This document shows positions 51,932 through 59,230 of a stretch of 64,000 nt of DNA, in pieces. The stretch's first letter is position 1. Every line of letters begins with the position of its first letter. The stretch spans positions 67,825-131,824 of the forward strand of contig CAYQXJ010000011.1 of the NCBI GenBank assembly GCA_964421565.1, written 5' to 3'. Below the pieces are notes generated by a model that searched no databases, was not told the DNA's origin, and was given only the letters and a program-made list of their open reading frames with translations. This stretch comes from CAYQXJ01 sp964421565. GTDB taxonomy: Bacteria > Planctomycetota > Brocadiia > SM23-32. The position numbers and the translations under genes are program-made.

Positions 51932-52060
51932 CTATTCCGGCAGCCTGCGACCGCCCGTGACGGTCACGCTCGCGCCTTCAGTCACCTGCTGTAACCGGTG
52001 CTGTGCGCGCAGCATCGGCCTGACGTAACGACGCTTTCGCTTGCGAGCCCTCTCGCTCAT
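51932..52060 (-). CDS. Lasso-like precursor peptide A (42 aa)
   Basis: Leader RYVRPMLRAQHRLQQVTEG and presumed core GASVTVTGGRRLPE. It differs from the other three because position 8 of the core is Gly, not Asp; the only acid is the final Glu14. It may be a divergent or non-cyclising copy. ATG 52060 has AGGGGG six bases upstream; an ATG six bases earlier (52066) is possible. It is 26 bases after the B2 protease gene. Confidence 0.72.
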   Translation of the reverse strand: MSERARKRKRRYVRPMLRAQHRLQQVTEGASVTVTGGRRLPE

Positions 52061-52086
52061 GCTCATCCCCCTCAGTGGTTGCAGTA

Positions 52087-52554
52087 TCAGTTGTTCTGTG
52101 TCGCGCATTCTACGCCCATGCCCCCTCCATACGCAAGCATTTCTGCGGTGCCGGGCGGCGCCGGTTCACAGAGGGCCCGCCCCCGGACCGTCACCCAGCA
52201 GTGAGCGTGCAGGCGCTTCGGATCGGTGCTCGGCGGATGCACGGCAAAATGCACGATCGCCGGCTGACCGGCCAGGCGCAGGAAGTGGTAGAGCAGCAGG
52301 CCGCGCCGCAGGCAGGCCCGCCGACGCATGTGCATGGGCCTGCTAAGACGCCGCTCCACCGCTGCGTGCACGGCCGAGCAGTCCACCCCGCGGTAAGGAG
52401 CTATCCGGGCGGACGGCGTCAGCAGGCGCAGCAGCCACTTCAGTGGCATCACGCGCACCAGCAGCGGCATCAGCGTCGCTACCAGCCACACGTGTGCGCG
52501 CAACGGAAGCCCGCCCGACCATGGGCTCCGCTCAGTCGGTGTCAGTTTCAGCAA
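52087..52554 (-). CDS. B2-type leader protease (lasso B2 / transglutaminase-like)
   Basis: The 155-residue protein matches lasso-peptide B2 proteins. A hydrophobic N-terminal part (LVATLMPLLVRVMPLKWLLRLL) leads to a catalytic Cys in RRACLRRGLLLYHFLR (Cys81) and a His in RLHAHCWVTVRG (His118), with Glu in LCEP where an acidic residue is expected. B2 proteins cleave precursor leaders. The start is uncertain. I used TTG 52554, which has AAGGGC six bases upstream and gives the usual length; it overlaps the PqqD-like gene by 23 bases. Confidence 0.75.
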   Translation of the reverse strand: MLKLTPTERSPWSGGLPLRAHVWLVATLMPLLVRVMPLKWLLRLLTPSARIAPYRGVDCSAVHAAVERRLSRPMHMRRRACLRRGLLLYHFLRLAGQPAIVHFAVHPPSTDPKRLHAHCWVTVRGRALCEPAPPGTAEMLAYGGGMGVECATQNN

Positions 52555-52825
52555 TGAGCAGCCCTTCACGTATGAGTTCGGACGCCAGCTCACTCATGTC
52601 AGAGCGCAGACGTTCGCGCTCCACCTCGAACTCCTCCTCGAGCGCGTCGACTATCTGGTTGAACGTGCGCCGTCCGTCTACCGCTTTCAGAAAGGCCCGC
52701 GCCGTCTCGTTGCAGGTGTAGAGGTAGCCGGTGCTGAGCGAAAGCACGACAGTATCCTCGTCCGGCCCGAGGGACTGGTAGCTTACGTCCTCGGCCAGGG
52801 TCAGCCGGCTGGTGCCGTCGAGCAT
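52532..52825 (-). CDS. PqqD-like RiPP recognition protein (B1-type)
   Basis: The 97-residue protein has the winged-helix RRE pattern of PqqD/lasso B1: SYQSLGPDEDTVVLSLSTGYLYTCNETARAFLKAVDG followed by TFNQIVDALEEEFEVERERLRSDM. These domains bind precursor leaders through an added beta strand. GGGAGG lies about six bases before ATG 52825. It sits 28 bases downstream of the encapsulin gene and starts the peptide cassette. Confidence 0.87.
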   Translation of the reverse strand: MLDGTSRLTLAEDVSYQSLGPDEDTVVLSLSTGYLYTCNETARAFLKAVDGRRTFNQIVDALEEEFEVERERLRSDMSELASELIREGLLIAETDTD

Positions 52826-52853
52826 CGGTGCCTCCCCTTCCGGTGGCCTGTTC

Positions 52854-53663
52854 TCAGCCGAGAACGCAGACGCTGCCGGGGTGTTTCAGCCGCAGGGCCA
52901 CGCTCTCGGAGACGTCGAACTCGTAGTTGCCGCCGGCGGGGCCGATGAAGCCGGCCTTCAGGTCCTGCCCCAGCACGATGGTGCAGAACTGCTTGCCGGT
53001 GGCCACCAGCAGGCCGCCGTCTTCGAGCACGGGCGCCTTGACAATGCCGTCGGTGACCAGCGAGCGCAGGTGCTCCATCTCCACCAGCGGCCCCTGCTGG
53101 TAGCGTCGGAACAGCCGGTTGTAGCGTCCCGCGGAGAGGGCCAACGCGTACGGGCCGTGGAATCCGGCGTCGTCCAGCGTGGTCGCGGCGGCGATGACGT
53201 CCTCGACCGCTGCGCCGACCTCGGACCAGTCATTCAGCTCGGCGGACGTCGTACCGTCCATGTTCAGCAGCCCGTCCACGCCGAGGTCGGCATTGCCGTG
53301 GAGGAGAATCTCATCTTCCCGGCGCGCACAGGCGATGGCGGCGTGCGCCACATCCGCGGCCCCGAACGGCATGCCCGTGGCGGCGAAGGCGGCGATGTCG
53401 CGGATGGGAATGGTGAACGTTTTGCGGATGGCCGCCAGCGGCGTCAGGCATGGCCCGCAGACGGAAGCGGCCCCCTCATCCTCCTCGGCCACCATGCAAT
53501 CGGGGCCGGGCACCGCTTTGGTGCCGAGCCCGTAGGGTCCTTCCACGTGGAAGAGCCTTCGGGCGGAGAGCTGGCTCTTCGCCGCTCCGACGACGGCTTC
53601 GTCGATCAGTTCCCAGACATTGTCCCCAAACGGTGCATCGCCTCGATGCAGGTAGTCGCTCAT
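52854..53663 (-). CDS. Encapsulin shell protein
   Basis: The 269-residue protein has the family-1 encapsulin pattern (older name linocin M18): an N-terminal LHRGDAPFGDNVWELIDEAVVGAAKSQLSARRLF, the body GRYNRLFRRYQQG, and a C-terminal strand (VSESVALRLKHPGSVCVLG). It self-assembles into an icosahedral compartment. AGGGGGT lies six bases before ATG 53663. It is preceded by an encapsulated-ferritin gene, so an iron-storing nanocompartment is likely, and it is followed after 28 bases by the RRE gene of the peptide cassette. Confidence 0.93.
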   Translation of the reverse strand: MSDYLHRGDAPFGDNVWELIDEAVVGAAKSQLSARRLFHVEGPYGLGTKAVPGPDCMVAEEDEGAASVCGPCLTPLAAIRKTFTIPIRDIAAFAATGMPFGAADVAHAAIACARREDEILLHGNADLGVDGLLNMDGTTSAELNDWSEVGAAVEDVIAAATTLDDAGFHGPYALALSAGRYNRLFRRYQQGPLVEMEHLRSLVTDGIVKAPVLEDGGLLVATGKQFCTIVLGQDLKAGFIGPAGGNYEFDVSESVALRLKHPGSVCVLG

Positions 53664-53717
53664 GGTTTACCCCCTGATGTTCTTGTGCCCCGATGGTCCG
53701 CTTGCGCGGCGGGCCGT

Positions 53718-54092
53718 TCAGTCTTTCATATCGCCGATGCTGGGCGCTTCCTTCTCGGCGTCGGCTTCCGGTTCGGCGCCGTCGCCTGCCGCTTCCAACT
53801 CGGCCGCCATCTCGTCGACCTCTGCTTTGCCGTCAGCGACAAGCTCGTCCTCGTCGGGCGCCAGAATGCTAAGCAGGCGCTGGAACTCGCCGATGTGCTC
53901 ACGCTCTTCGTTCGCTACGTCGTGGAGCACCTTCTTCGCCAGCGGATGGTCGGTCGCGTCTGCGTGCGACTCGTAGATGTGCACGGCTTCGTGCTCGGCG
54001 GCGATGTTCAGGCGGATGGCGCGGATCAGCTCGGACTTCGTCAGTTTGCGGTCAGGAACGACGCCGGGAAACGGATTCGTGAACTCTGGCAT
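53718..54092 (-). CDS. Encapsulated ferritin-like protein (EncFtn)
   Basis: The 124-residue cargo has the half-ferritin fold, with iron ligands Glu33, Tyr40, Glu63 and His66 (AAEHEAVHIYESH and ANEEREHIGEF). These correspond with one residue offset to the known EncFtn site (Glu32, Tyr39, Glu62, His65). The acidic C-terminal extension ends PSIGDMKD, which looks like a variant of the encapsulin targeting peptide. It is directly upstream of the encapsulin gene, at 54 bases. Confidence 0.9.
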   Translation of the reverse strand: MPEFTNPFPGVVPDRKLTKSELIRAIRLNIAAEHEAVHIYESHADATDHPLAKKVLHDVANEEREHIGEFQRLLSILAPDEDELVADGKAEVDEMAAELEAAGDGAEPEADAEKEAPSIGDMKD

Positions 54093-54142
54093 CCTTCGGT
54101 CCCTTCAGATAGAGCAGGTCTCGGGCGATCTCCATTGGTTCG

Positions 54143-54643
54143 TCAGGATATGGCGTTGAACATCTTGCGGCAGAAGGCCGGCAGATCGTCGGGGAAGCGG
54201 CTGGTGATCAGGTTGCCGTCGACGACGACATCCCGGTCACTGTAGTTCGCTCCGGCCGCTTTCAGGTCGTCGCGCACGCCTTCGTAGCAGGTGGCGTTCC
54301 TGCCGCGCAGCACGTCGGCGCTCATGAGCACCTGTGCGCCGTGGCAGATCGCCGCCACGGGCTTGCCGGCCTGGAAGATGGCGCGCGTGACGGCCACGGC
54401 GTCGGGGTTGAGCCGCACCGTCTCGGGCGCCTTGCCCCCGGGCAGCACCAGCAGGTCATAGTCTTCGGCATCCAGGTCGCCAAACGCCCGGTTGGTCTCC
54501 ACCTCGTAGCCGTGTTTGCCGGTGATGGAGCGGACGCCCGGCCCCGCTACGTCCACCTCGTGGCCTGCTTCGAGCAGCCGGTAGTAAGGCACCAGCAGCT
54601 CGGAATCTTCGAAGCCATCCGCCGCCAGAATAAGAGCCTTCAT
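54143..54643 (-). CDS. DJ-1/PfpI-family protein
   Basis: The 166-residue protein has the nucleophile elbow AICHGAQ with Cys100 and His101, and the acidic Glu12 in FEDSEL. This is the catalytic trio of PfpI/YhbO proteins, which act as proteases, glyoxalases or deglycases. It likely starts the minus-strand run, with EncFtn 50 bases downstream, which suggests an oxidative- or metal-stress context. GGGGGA precedes ATG 54643. Confidence 0.92.
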   Translation of the reverse strand: MKALILAADGFEDSELLVPYYRLLEAGHEVDVAGPGVRSITGKHGYEVETNRAFGDLDAEDYDLLVLPGGKAPETVRLNPDAVAVTRAIFQAGKPVAAICHGAQVLMSADVLRGRNATCYEGVRDDLKAAGANYSDRDVVVDGNLITSRFPDDLPAFCRKMFNAIS

Positions 54644-54846
54644 GGCGCGTTCCCCCGCGTGCTCTTGTGTGTGATTCGGTGCCCCGAACTTCCCCCGTGG
54701 CGCACCGGCCCAGCATGTCCCTTTTAGTGGATGCCCACGGGGTTGTCAAGCGCGTCTGGCGGTTCGATTCGGCGCGCCGTGAGCTTGCCGGAGCGAGCCG
54801 GGCATGCTAAGTTCGCCCTCCCGGTGGTATAGCGAAGGAGTGGCGA

Positions 54847-55812
54847 ATGGAGCCGCTGCAGGAGCAGATGCAGAGATTGCAGAGCCTGAACGTGCCGCAG
54901 ACGAAGCGGCCCGACTTCGAGGAGTTCTGGCAGGGCGTGTTGCGCGAGGTGCGCCGGGCGCCGCTCGACGTTGAGTCGACGGTTGCGGAGCACCCCATAC
55001 CGGGCATGGAGGTGCGGGACCTGACCTACGCTGCGCTGGACGGCACGCGCATCCGCGCCTGGCTGCTGATGCCGGCGCAGGCGCGGCACGGGCCGGTGCC
55101 GTGCCTGGTGCACTACCACGGTGCGGGCGGCTCGCGCGGCTTCCCGTCGAATCACGTGCAGTGGGTGGCGATGGGGTCGGCGGTGCTTGCCATGGACTTC
55201 CGCATGCAGGGCGGCAGCACGGGTTCGCAGACCGGCTTCTGCGGCGGCGCCGGCGGCGTGCACCTCGGCACGCTCGGGCTGCCCGGGCGCAAGACGTGGT
55301 ACCGCTACTGGGCCGTCGTCGATGCGCTGCGGGCGCTGCTGGTAGCGCTTGAGACGCCGGAGGTCGACAGCTCGCGCATCGCACTTTGCGGCGGCAGCCA
55401 GGGCGGCGGCATGTGCTTGACCGTGGCGGCCCTGATGCCGGAACACGTGGCGATCGCGATGCCTAACGTCCCGAGCGCCTGCCGGCTGGAGAAGCGCGTC
55501 TTCGACCGCGCCGGAGGCTACGGGCAGATCGCCGAATACCTGCGCCGCCACCCCGAGCAGGTCGAGCAGGTGTGCGCCACCCTCAGCTATTACGACAACA
55601 TGAACCTGGCCGACCGGATCCGCTGCCCGCTGCTGGTTTCCGTCGGGCTCAAGGACCCCGTCTGCCCGCCGGAGTGCACCTACGCCGCGTTGAACAAGGT
55701 CAGCGCGCCGATGCAACTGTGCGCCTACCCCTTCGGCGAACACGACGGCGGCGGAGCCGTGCACGGCGAGAAGATGCTCACCTTCTTCCGTGAGCACCTG
55801 CTGGCGGACTGA
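54847..55812 (+). CDS. Acetyl-xylan-esterase-like alpha/beta hydrolase
   Basis: The 321-residue protein resembles the AXE1/cephalosporin-C deacetylase family. It has VHYHGAGGSRGF, the nucleophile elbow GGSQGGG with Ser184, Asp in GLKDPVCPP and His in FGEHDGG, and a GSQTGFCGGAGG loop. Members remove acetyl groups from sugars or antibiotics. AAGGAG lies before ATG 54847. A sulfatase-like gene follows at 32 bases, which suggests breakdown of decorated polysaccharides. Confidence 0.85.
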   Translation: MEPLQEQMQRLQSLNVPQTKRPDFEEFWQGVLREVRRAPLDVESTVAEHPIPGMEVRDLTYAALDGTRIRAWLLMPAQARHGPVPCLVHYHGAGGSRGFPSNHVQWVAMGSAVLAMDFRMQGGSTGSQTGFCGGAGGVHLGTLGLPGRKTWYRYWAVVDALRALLVALETPEVDSSRIALCGGSQGGGMCLTVAALMPEHVAIAMPNVPSACRLEKRVFDRAGGYGQIAEYLRRHPEQVEQVCATLSYYDNMNLADRIRCPLLVSVGLKDPVCPPECTYAALNKVSAPMQLCAYPFGEHDGGGAVHGEKMLTFFREHLLAD

Positions 55813-55844
55813 ACGCACCCGATACGCAGAAGGAGAGGACCGGG

Positions 55845-57176
55845 ATGAACCTGATCGTCATCTGTGCCGATACGTTCCGCGCCGATTACCTCGGCTGCTA
55901 CGGCAATGACTGGATTCGCACCCCCAACCTCGACCGCTTCGCCGAGCGGTCCATCGTCTTCGAAAGCGCCTGGGCCGAGGCCCTGCCCACTATCGAGGCG
56001 CGACGCGTCTACCTCACCGGGCGCGGCCTGCTGCCCTTCCAGGACGAGGGCCCCGCACCGAAGGGCGTCTTCCCCAGCCCGCCCGGCTGGCGCCCCCTGC
56101 CCCAGCACGAGGTGAGCCTGAGCGAACTGCTCCAGCAGAACGGTCACTTCACGGGGCTGATAACGGACGTCTGGCATTACTTCAAGCCCTCCATGAACTT
56201 GCACCGTGGCTACGACACGTGGGAGTGGGTGCGCGGGCAGGAGGGCGACTTCTACGGCAGCGCCCCGCTCGGCACCTTCGACACGCGCCAGCACGTGCCC
56301 CAGCACCTGTGGGACGAGCACGCCCACCAGCGCCTGCTCACGCACCTGCGCAATACGCAGGCTTTCCACGGCGAGGAGGACTGGTTCTGCGCGCAGACGT
56401 TCCGCAAGGCGGTGCGCTGGTTGGAGAACAACGCCGACAAGGCGCCCTTCTTCCTGTGGGCCGACACGTTCGACCCGCACGAGCCATGGGACCCGCCAAA
56501 GGCTTACAGGGACATGTATTACGACGACTACCCCTGCGAACGGTTCATCTACCTGTACGGCATTGACGGCGACAAGGCGCACCCCGAAGACTGGCCCGCC
56601 ATCCGCGGCCTGTACGCTGGCATGGTCAGCCTGGTCGACCGCTGGGTCGGCTATCTGCTGGACGCCATCGAGCGGCTCGGATTGCTGGAGGATGCCCTCG
56701 TTGTCTTCACCAGCGATCATGGCACGGAAGTCGGCGAGCATGGCCGCGTGCAGAAGGCGCCGCACCTTATGTACTCGCCCTGTCTGCGCCTGCCCCTCAT
56801 CATCCATCATCCGGACCCTGCCCTGGCCGGCAGCCGCGTCGATGAACTGGTCAGCGCCGTGGACCTGATGCCCTCCTTGCTCGACTTGCTGGGCATCGAG
56901 CCGCCCGAGCAGACGACCGGGCGCAGCTTCTGGCCTGCCGCCGGCGGCACGCCGGTGCGTGACCACGTCGTGACCGGCTGGGGCAACTGGGGCAGCGTGC
57001 GCACGAAGCAGTGGAACTACGTGTTCCGCACCGACGAACCGGGCGCCGACGAGCAACTCTACCGCTGGCCCGAGGATCCGATAGAGCTGCACAATGTCAT
57101 CGACCAGCAGCCCCAGGCCGCCCGCCGCATGCGCACACTCGCTGCCCAGACCTGGCCCGAACTCCACGGCCGGTGA
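55845..57176 (+). CDS. Sulfatase-superfamily hydrolase with Thr nucleophile position
   Basis: The 443-residue protein has the sulfatase/alkaline-phosphatase fold: an N-terminal DTFRADYLGCYG metal site, LTGRG, and FTSDHGTEVGEHG. In true sulfatases the nucleophile motif is (C/S)-x-P-x-R ending in TGR. Here the matching text is LPTIEARRVYLTGR, so the nucleophile position is Thr49 and the following Pro is Glu. A formylglycine enzyme is therefore unlikely; Thr nucleophiles are known in phosphatase and phosphodiesterase members. Substrate unknown. AGGAGAGG lies upstream of ATG 55845. Confidence 0.85.
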   Translation: MNLIVICADTFRADYLGCYGNDWIRTPNLDRFAERSIVFESAWAEALPTIEARRVYLTGRGLLPFQDEGPAPKGVFPSPPGWRPLPQHEVSLSELLQQNGHFTGLITDVWHYFKPSMNLHRGYDTWEWVRGQEGDFYGSAPLGTFDTRQHVPQHLWDEHAHQRLLTHLRNTQAFHGEEDWFCAQTFRKAVRWLENNADKAPFFLWADTFDPHEPWDPPKAYRDMYYDDYPCERFIYLYGIDGDKAHPEDWPAIRGLYAGMVSLVDRWVGYLLDAIERLGLLEDALVVFTSDHGTEVGEHGRVQKAPHLMYSPCLRLPLIIHHPDPALAGSRVDELVSAVDLMPSLLDLLGIEPPEQTTGRSFWPAAGGTPVRDHVVTGWGNWGSVRTKQWNYVFRTDEPGADEQLYRWPEDPIELHNVIDQQPQAARRMRTLAAQTWPELHGR

Positions 57177-57468
57177 GGAACGGAGGATCCCACAAGACTA
57201 CCTAAGTATAGATACAAAGCTCCCCCGCGCCGATCGCAACAGAGGGGGGCTTCAATCCTCAAGCGCACAACCCTGTGAATGGCGCAAGGCGCTTCTGTGC
57301 ATTCTGGGCGGACGAAACGGTGGACATGGCCGGCCGGTGGCCGGATTCCGCGACGGGCCCCGTCCGGGGCTCGAGGGTGACCCTACTCGATGATGGGGCA
57401 GAGTCCGCGACAGGGGCCGGAGGGGGCACTGTCGGCGCCGCTCGAACGCGCGCCGCACGGGGGCGAGG
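57177..57468. other. 292-base gap before the gamma-glutamylcyclotransferase-like gene
   Basis: Short open frames exist but none has a ribosome site or a protein that I can recognise. The segment is GC-rich with runs of G and C (57300-57450). I see no terminator, attachment site or promoter that I would support. Confidence 0.35.
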
Positions 57469-57909
57469 TCACTCGGCCAGCCAGCCTTGGAGTGTCCTCA
57501 TGTATACGCCAGGCAGGCCGTGCTCGCGGGCGGCCTCGATGAGCTGTTGCACGTAATCCGGCTGGGGCCGGCCTGGCCGGTCGTCGGGGGCCACGTAGAG
57601 CAAGGCTTCGGCTTCCTCGCCGTCGGGCCCGGTCACGGTCCGCGTGGCGGGTCGGTGCATACCGGCGTCAACCGCCTCGTACCAGTCCAGGGCCTCCCGG
57701 TCGTGCTCGCTGAGGTTCCAGAGCACGCCCCACACCTTGGAGCCGGGCGCCGAAATGACAGTCGCTACGCCCTGTAAGTTAAGGATGAGACTGTGGTTGC
57801 GCAGGCTAGCGACCCCCACCAATTCGGCGTTGGGGCACTGGCTCCGCATCCGCGTGACGGACATGTTCGAGCCGTATGCGAAGTACAGCATCTTCGCACG
57901 TTCCTCCAT
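57469..57909 (-). CDS. Gamma-glutamylcyclotransferase/AIG2-like protein
   Basis: The 146-residue protein starts (M)LYFAYGSNM, the signature of the GGCT/AIG2 fold, and has WGVLWNLSEHDREALDWYEAV with the usual catalytic-type Glu downstream. Members form 5-oxoproline or related products from gamma-glutamylamines. The ATG at 57909 has GGGG six bases upstream; ATG 57891 is an alternative. The open frame continues further upstream, but the arginine-rich extension is not part of the family. Confidence 0.83.
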   Translation of the reverse strand: MEERAKMLYFAYGSNMSVTRMRSQCPNAELVGVASLRNHSLILNLQGVATVISAPGSKVWGVLWNLSEHDREALDWYEAVDAGMHRPATRTVTGPDGEEAEALLYVAPDDRPGRPQPDYVQQLIEAAREHGLPGVYMRTLQGWLAE

Positions 57910-58042
57910 GGTACACCCCACATGCGATGCATGAAACCCTATCCGTCGCCCAGTATGCCCGCTGCGGCGCCCGGATGCAAGCAGGAAACGCCGGACCCGC
58001 CGGGCGAGCGGCAGGGGAAGGCGAGGGACGGCGCGCACTTTC

Positions 58043-58094
58043 TCGGACGATAGCGCCCATATCGGACGGCGCGCCGCCGCAGAACGCCTACAAT
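58043..58094 (+). promoter_or_regulatory. Repeated phage-type promoter block, copy 1
   Basis: TCGGAC occurs at 58043 and 58062 (19 bases apart), GCGCC-N10-GGCGC forms an inverted repeat at 58053-58072, and TACAAT (58089-58094) provides a -10 box. The same set with the same spacing recurs at 60781-60832. It lacks a normal -35, so an activator is likely. It precedes the small-terminase-like gene. Confidence 0.55.
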
Positions 58095-58138
58095 CCCCGC
58101 CCGCTGCACCGACCGGCTGACTTGACGGGAGCGTTCCG

Positions 58139-58627
58139 ATGGCGAAGCAACGCAAGGAGAGGCTGCTACCCCAGGCGCGGGCCCTCTACGCCGAAGGGCT
58201 GGCGAAGACGGAGATCGCCGCCGCGCTCGACATCTCGACCCGCACGCTGCGGCGCTGGGCGCGCGCGGACGCCGACGCCGGCCGGCCCTGGTCGCGCGAG
58301 GGCTCGGACCTGCTCGCCGACGAACCGCTGCCCGAGCCGGCCGGGCCGGACCCGGCCCGCATCCGCCGCATGCTGGAGCGCCGCCTGGAGCTGCTGGCCG
58401 AACGGGCGGAATGCGACCTGGACGACGCCCGGCTCGACGACCGCATGCTCAAGGTCTGCCGCATCCTGGAGCATCTGGACGTCGGCGCCCAACGGCTGGA
58501 GGCACAGCTTCGGGCCGCGAAGGACTTCGCCGCGTTCTGTCTGCGCAACCTGCCCGAGCGCGAGGTGCGGCCCGTGCGCAAGGCCGTCCGCATGTTCGTC
58601 GAACACCTGAAGGAGGAGAACACGTGA
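58139..58627 (+). CDS. Phage HTH / small terminase-like protein
   Basis: The 162-residue protein has an N-terminal helix-turn-helix (about residues 12-45, QARALYAEGLAKTEIAAALDISTRTLRRWARAD). A helical C-terminal part follows. Small terminase subunits and Mu-like gp27-type proteins share this layout; the position before the large terminase fits. It should recognise phage DNA for packaging. Its stop overlaps the next gene's GTG (GTGA). Confidence 0.72.
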   Translation: MAKQRKERLLPQARALYAEGLAKTEIAAALDISTRTLRRWARADADAGRPWSREGSDLLADEPLPEPAGPDPARIRRMLERRLELLAERAECDLDDARLDDRMLKVCRILEHLDVGAQRLEAQLRAAKDFAAFCLRNLPEREVRPVRKAVRMFVEHLKEENT

Positions 58628-58920
58628 CCTGGATGCAGACGGCCGTTTCGGCGGCCTCGGCCCTGTGCGGCGGCTTCATCGGCGGGTGGGTGGTCGCCTT
58701 CCGCCTCGGCCGCTGGCGTCAGCGGATGGAGGATGACCTGGACCACGTGCGATCCCGCCTGAACCGCGGCGACCGCGCCGTCGACAACGTGCCGGTCATC
58801 GGCACGCGGGTGGACCTGATCCTCGAAGAGCTGCGCACCATCAAGTCCGAGATGCGGCACGACCGCAAGCAGTTCGTCAGTCACGAGGAATGCAACCGGA
58901 GGCATCAGCATGCCGGATAG
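58624..58920 (+). CDS. Small phage membrane-anchored protein
   Basis: The 98-residue product has one N-terminal transmembrane helix (about residues 5-28, with AASALCGGFIGGWVVAFRLG) and a charged helical tail. It is similar in size and place to small Mu-like gene products between the small and large terminases; I do not recognise its function. GTG at 58624 overlaps the previous stop, with GAAGGAGG upstream. Confidence 0.62.
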   Translation: MTWMQTAVSAASALCGGFIGGWVVAFRLGRWRQRMEDDLDHVRSRLNRGDRAVDNVPVIGTRVDLILEELRTIKSEMRHDRKQFVSHEECNRRHQHAG

Positions 58921-59149
58921 CGACGCCGTGGAGAACCTGCGCGTGAAGGTGACGCGCCGACGGGACGAGGCCGAAGCGCTCGCCCGCGCCGCCCTGACGA
59001 AGCTGGCCCGCCTCAGCAGCGGCATCACGCCGCTGCAGGCGATGGACCCCGACGAGGTGCGGGCCGCCGCCGAGACGTTTGCCGACGAGTTGAGCCGCTT
59101 CCGCCACAACGCACAGTTCGCCCGCGAGCTGCGCGGCCTGCTGCTGTGA
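58910..59149 (+). CDS. Small helical phage protein
   Basis: The 79-residue protein is all-helical and charged (VRRRRDEAEALARAALTKLARL-like composition, about residues 15-35), without a known motif. It overlaps the previous gene by 11 bases and precedes the large terminase gene. A role in packaging or head assembly is only inferred from its place. Confidence 0.55.
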   Translation: MPDSDAVENLRVKVTRRRDEAEALARAALTKLARLSSGITPLQAMDPDEVRAAAETFADELSRFRHNAQFARELRGLLL

Positions 59150-59230
59150 TGGGGATGGGCACCACGACGGGCACGCCGCCCGGCGGCGAACCGTGGGCGA
59201 GCACACGACAACCACCAATGGGCAACGAAC

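Noticed and set aside
52854..53663. Bacteriocin (linocin M18) as product name
   Set aside because: The sequence and the EncFtn neighbour identify an encapsulin shell; the bacteriocin label is historical.
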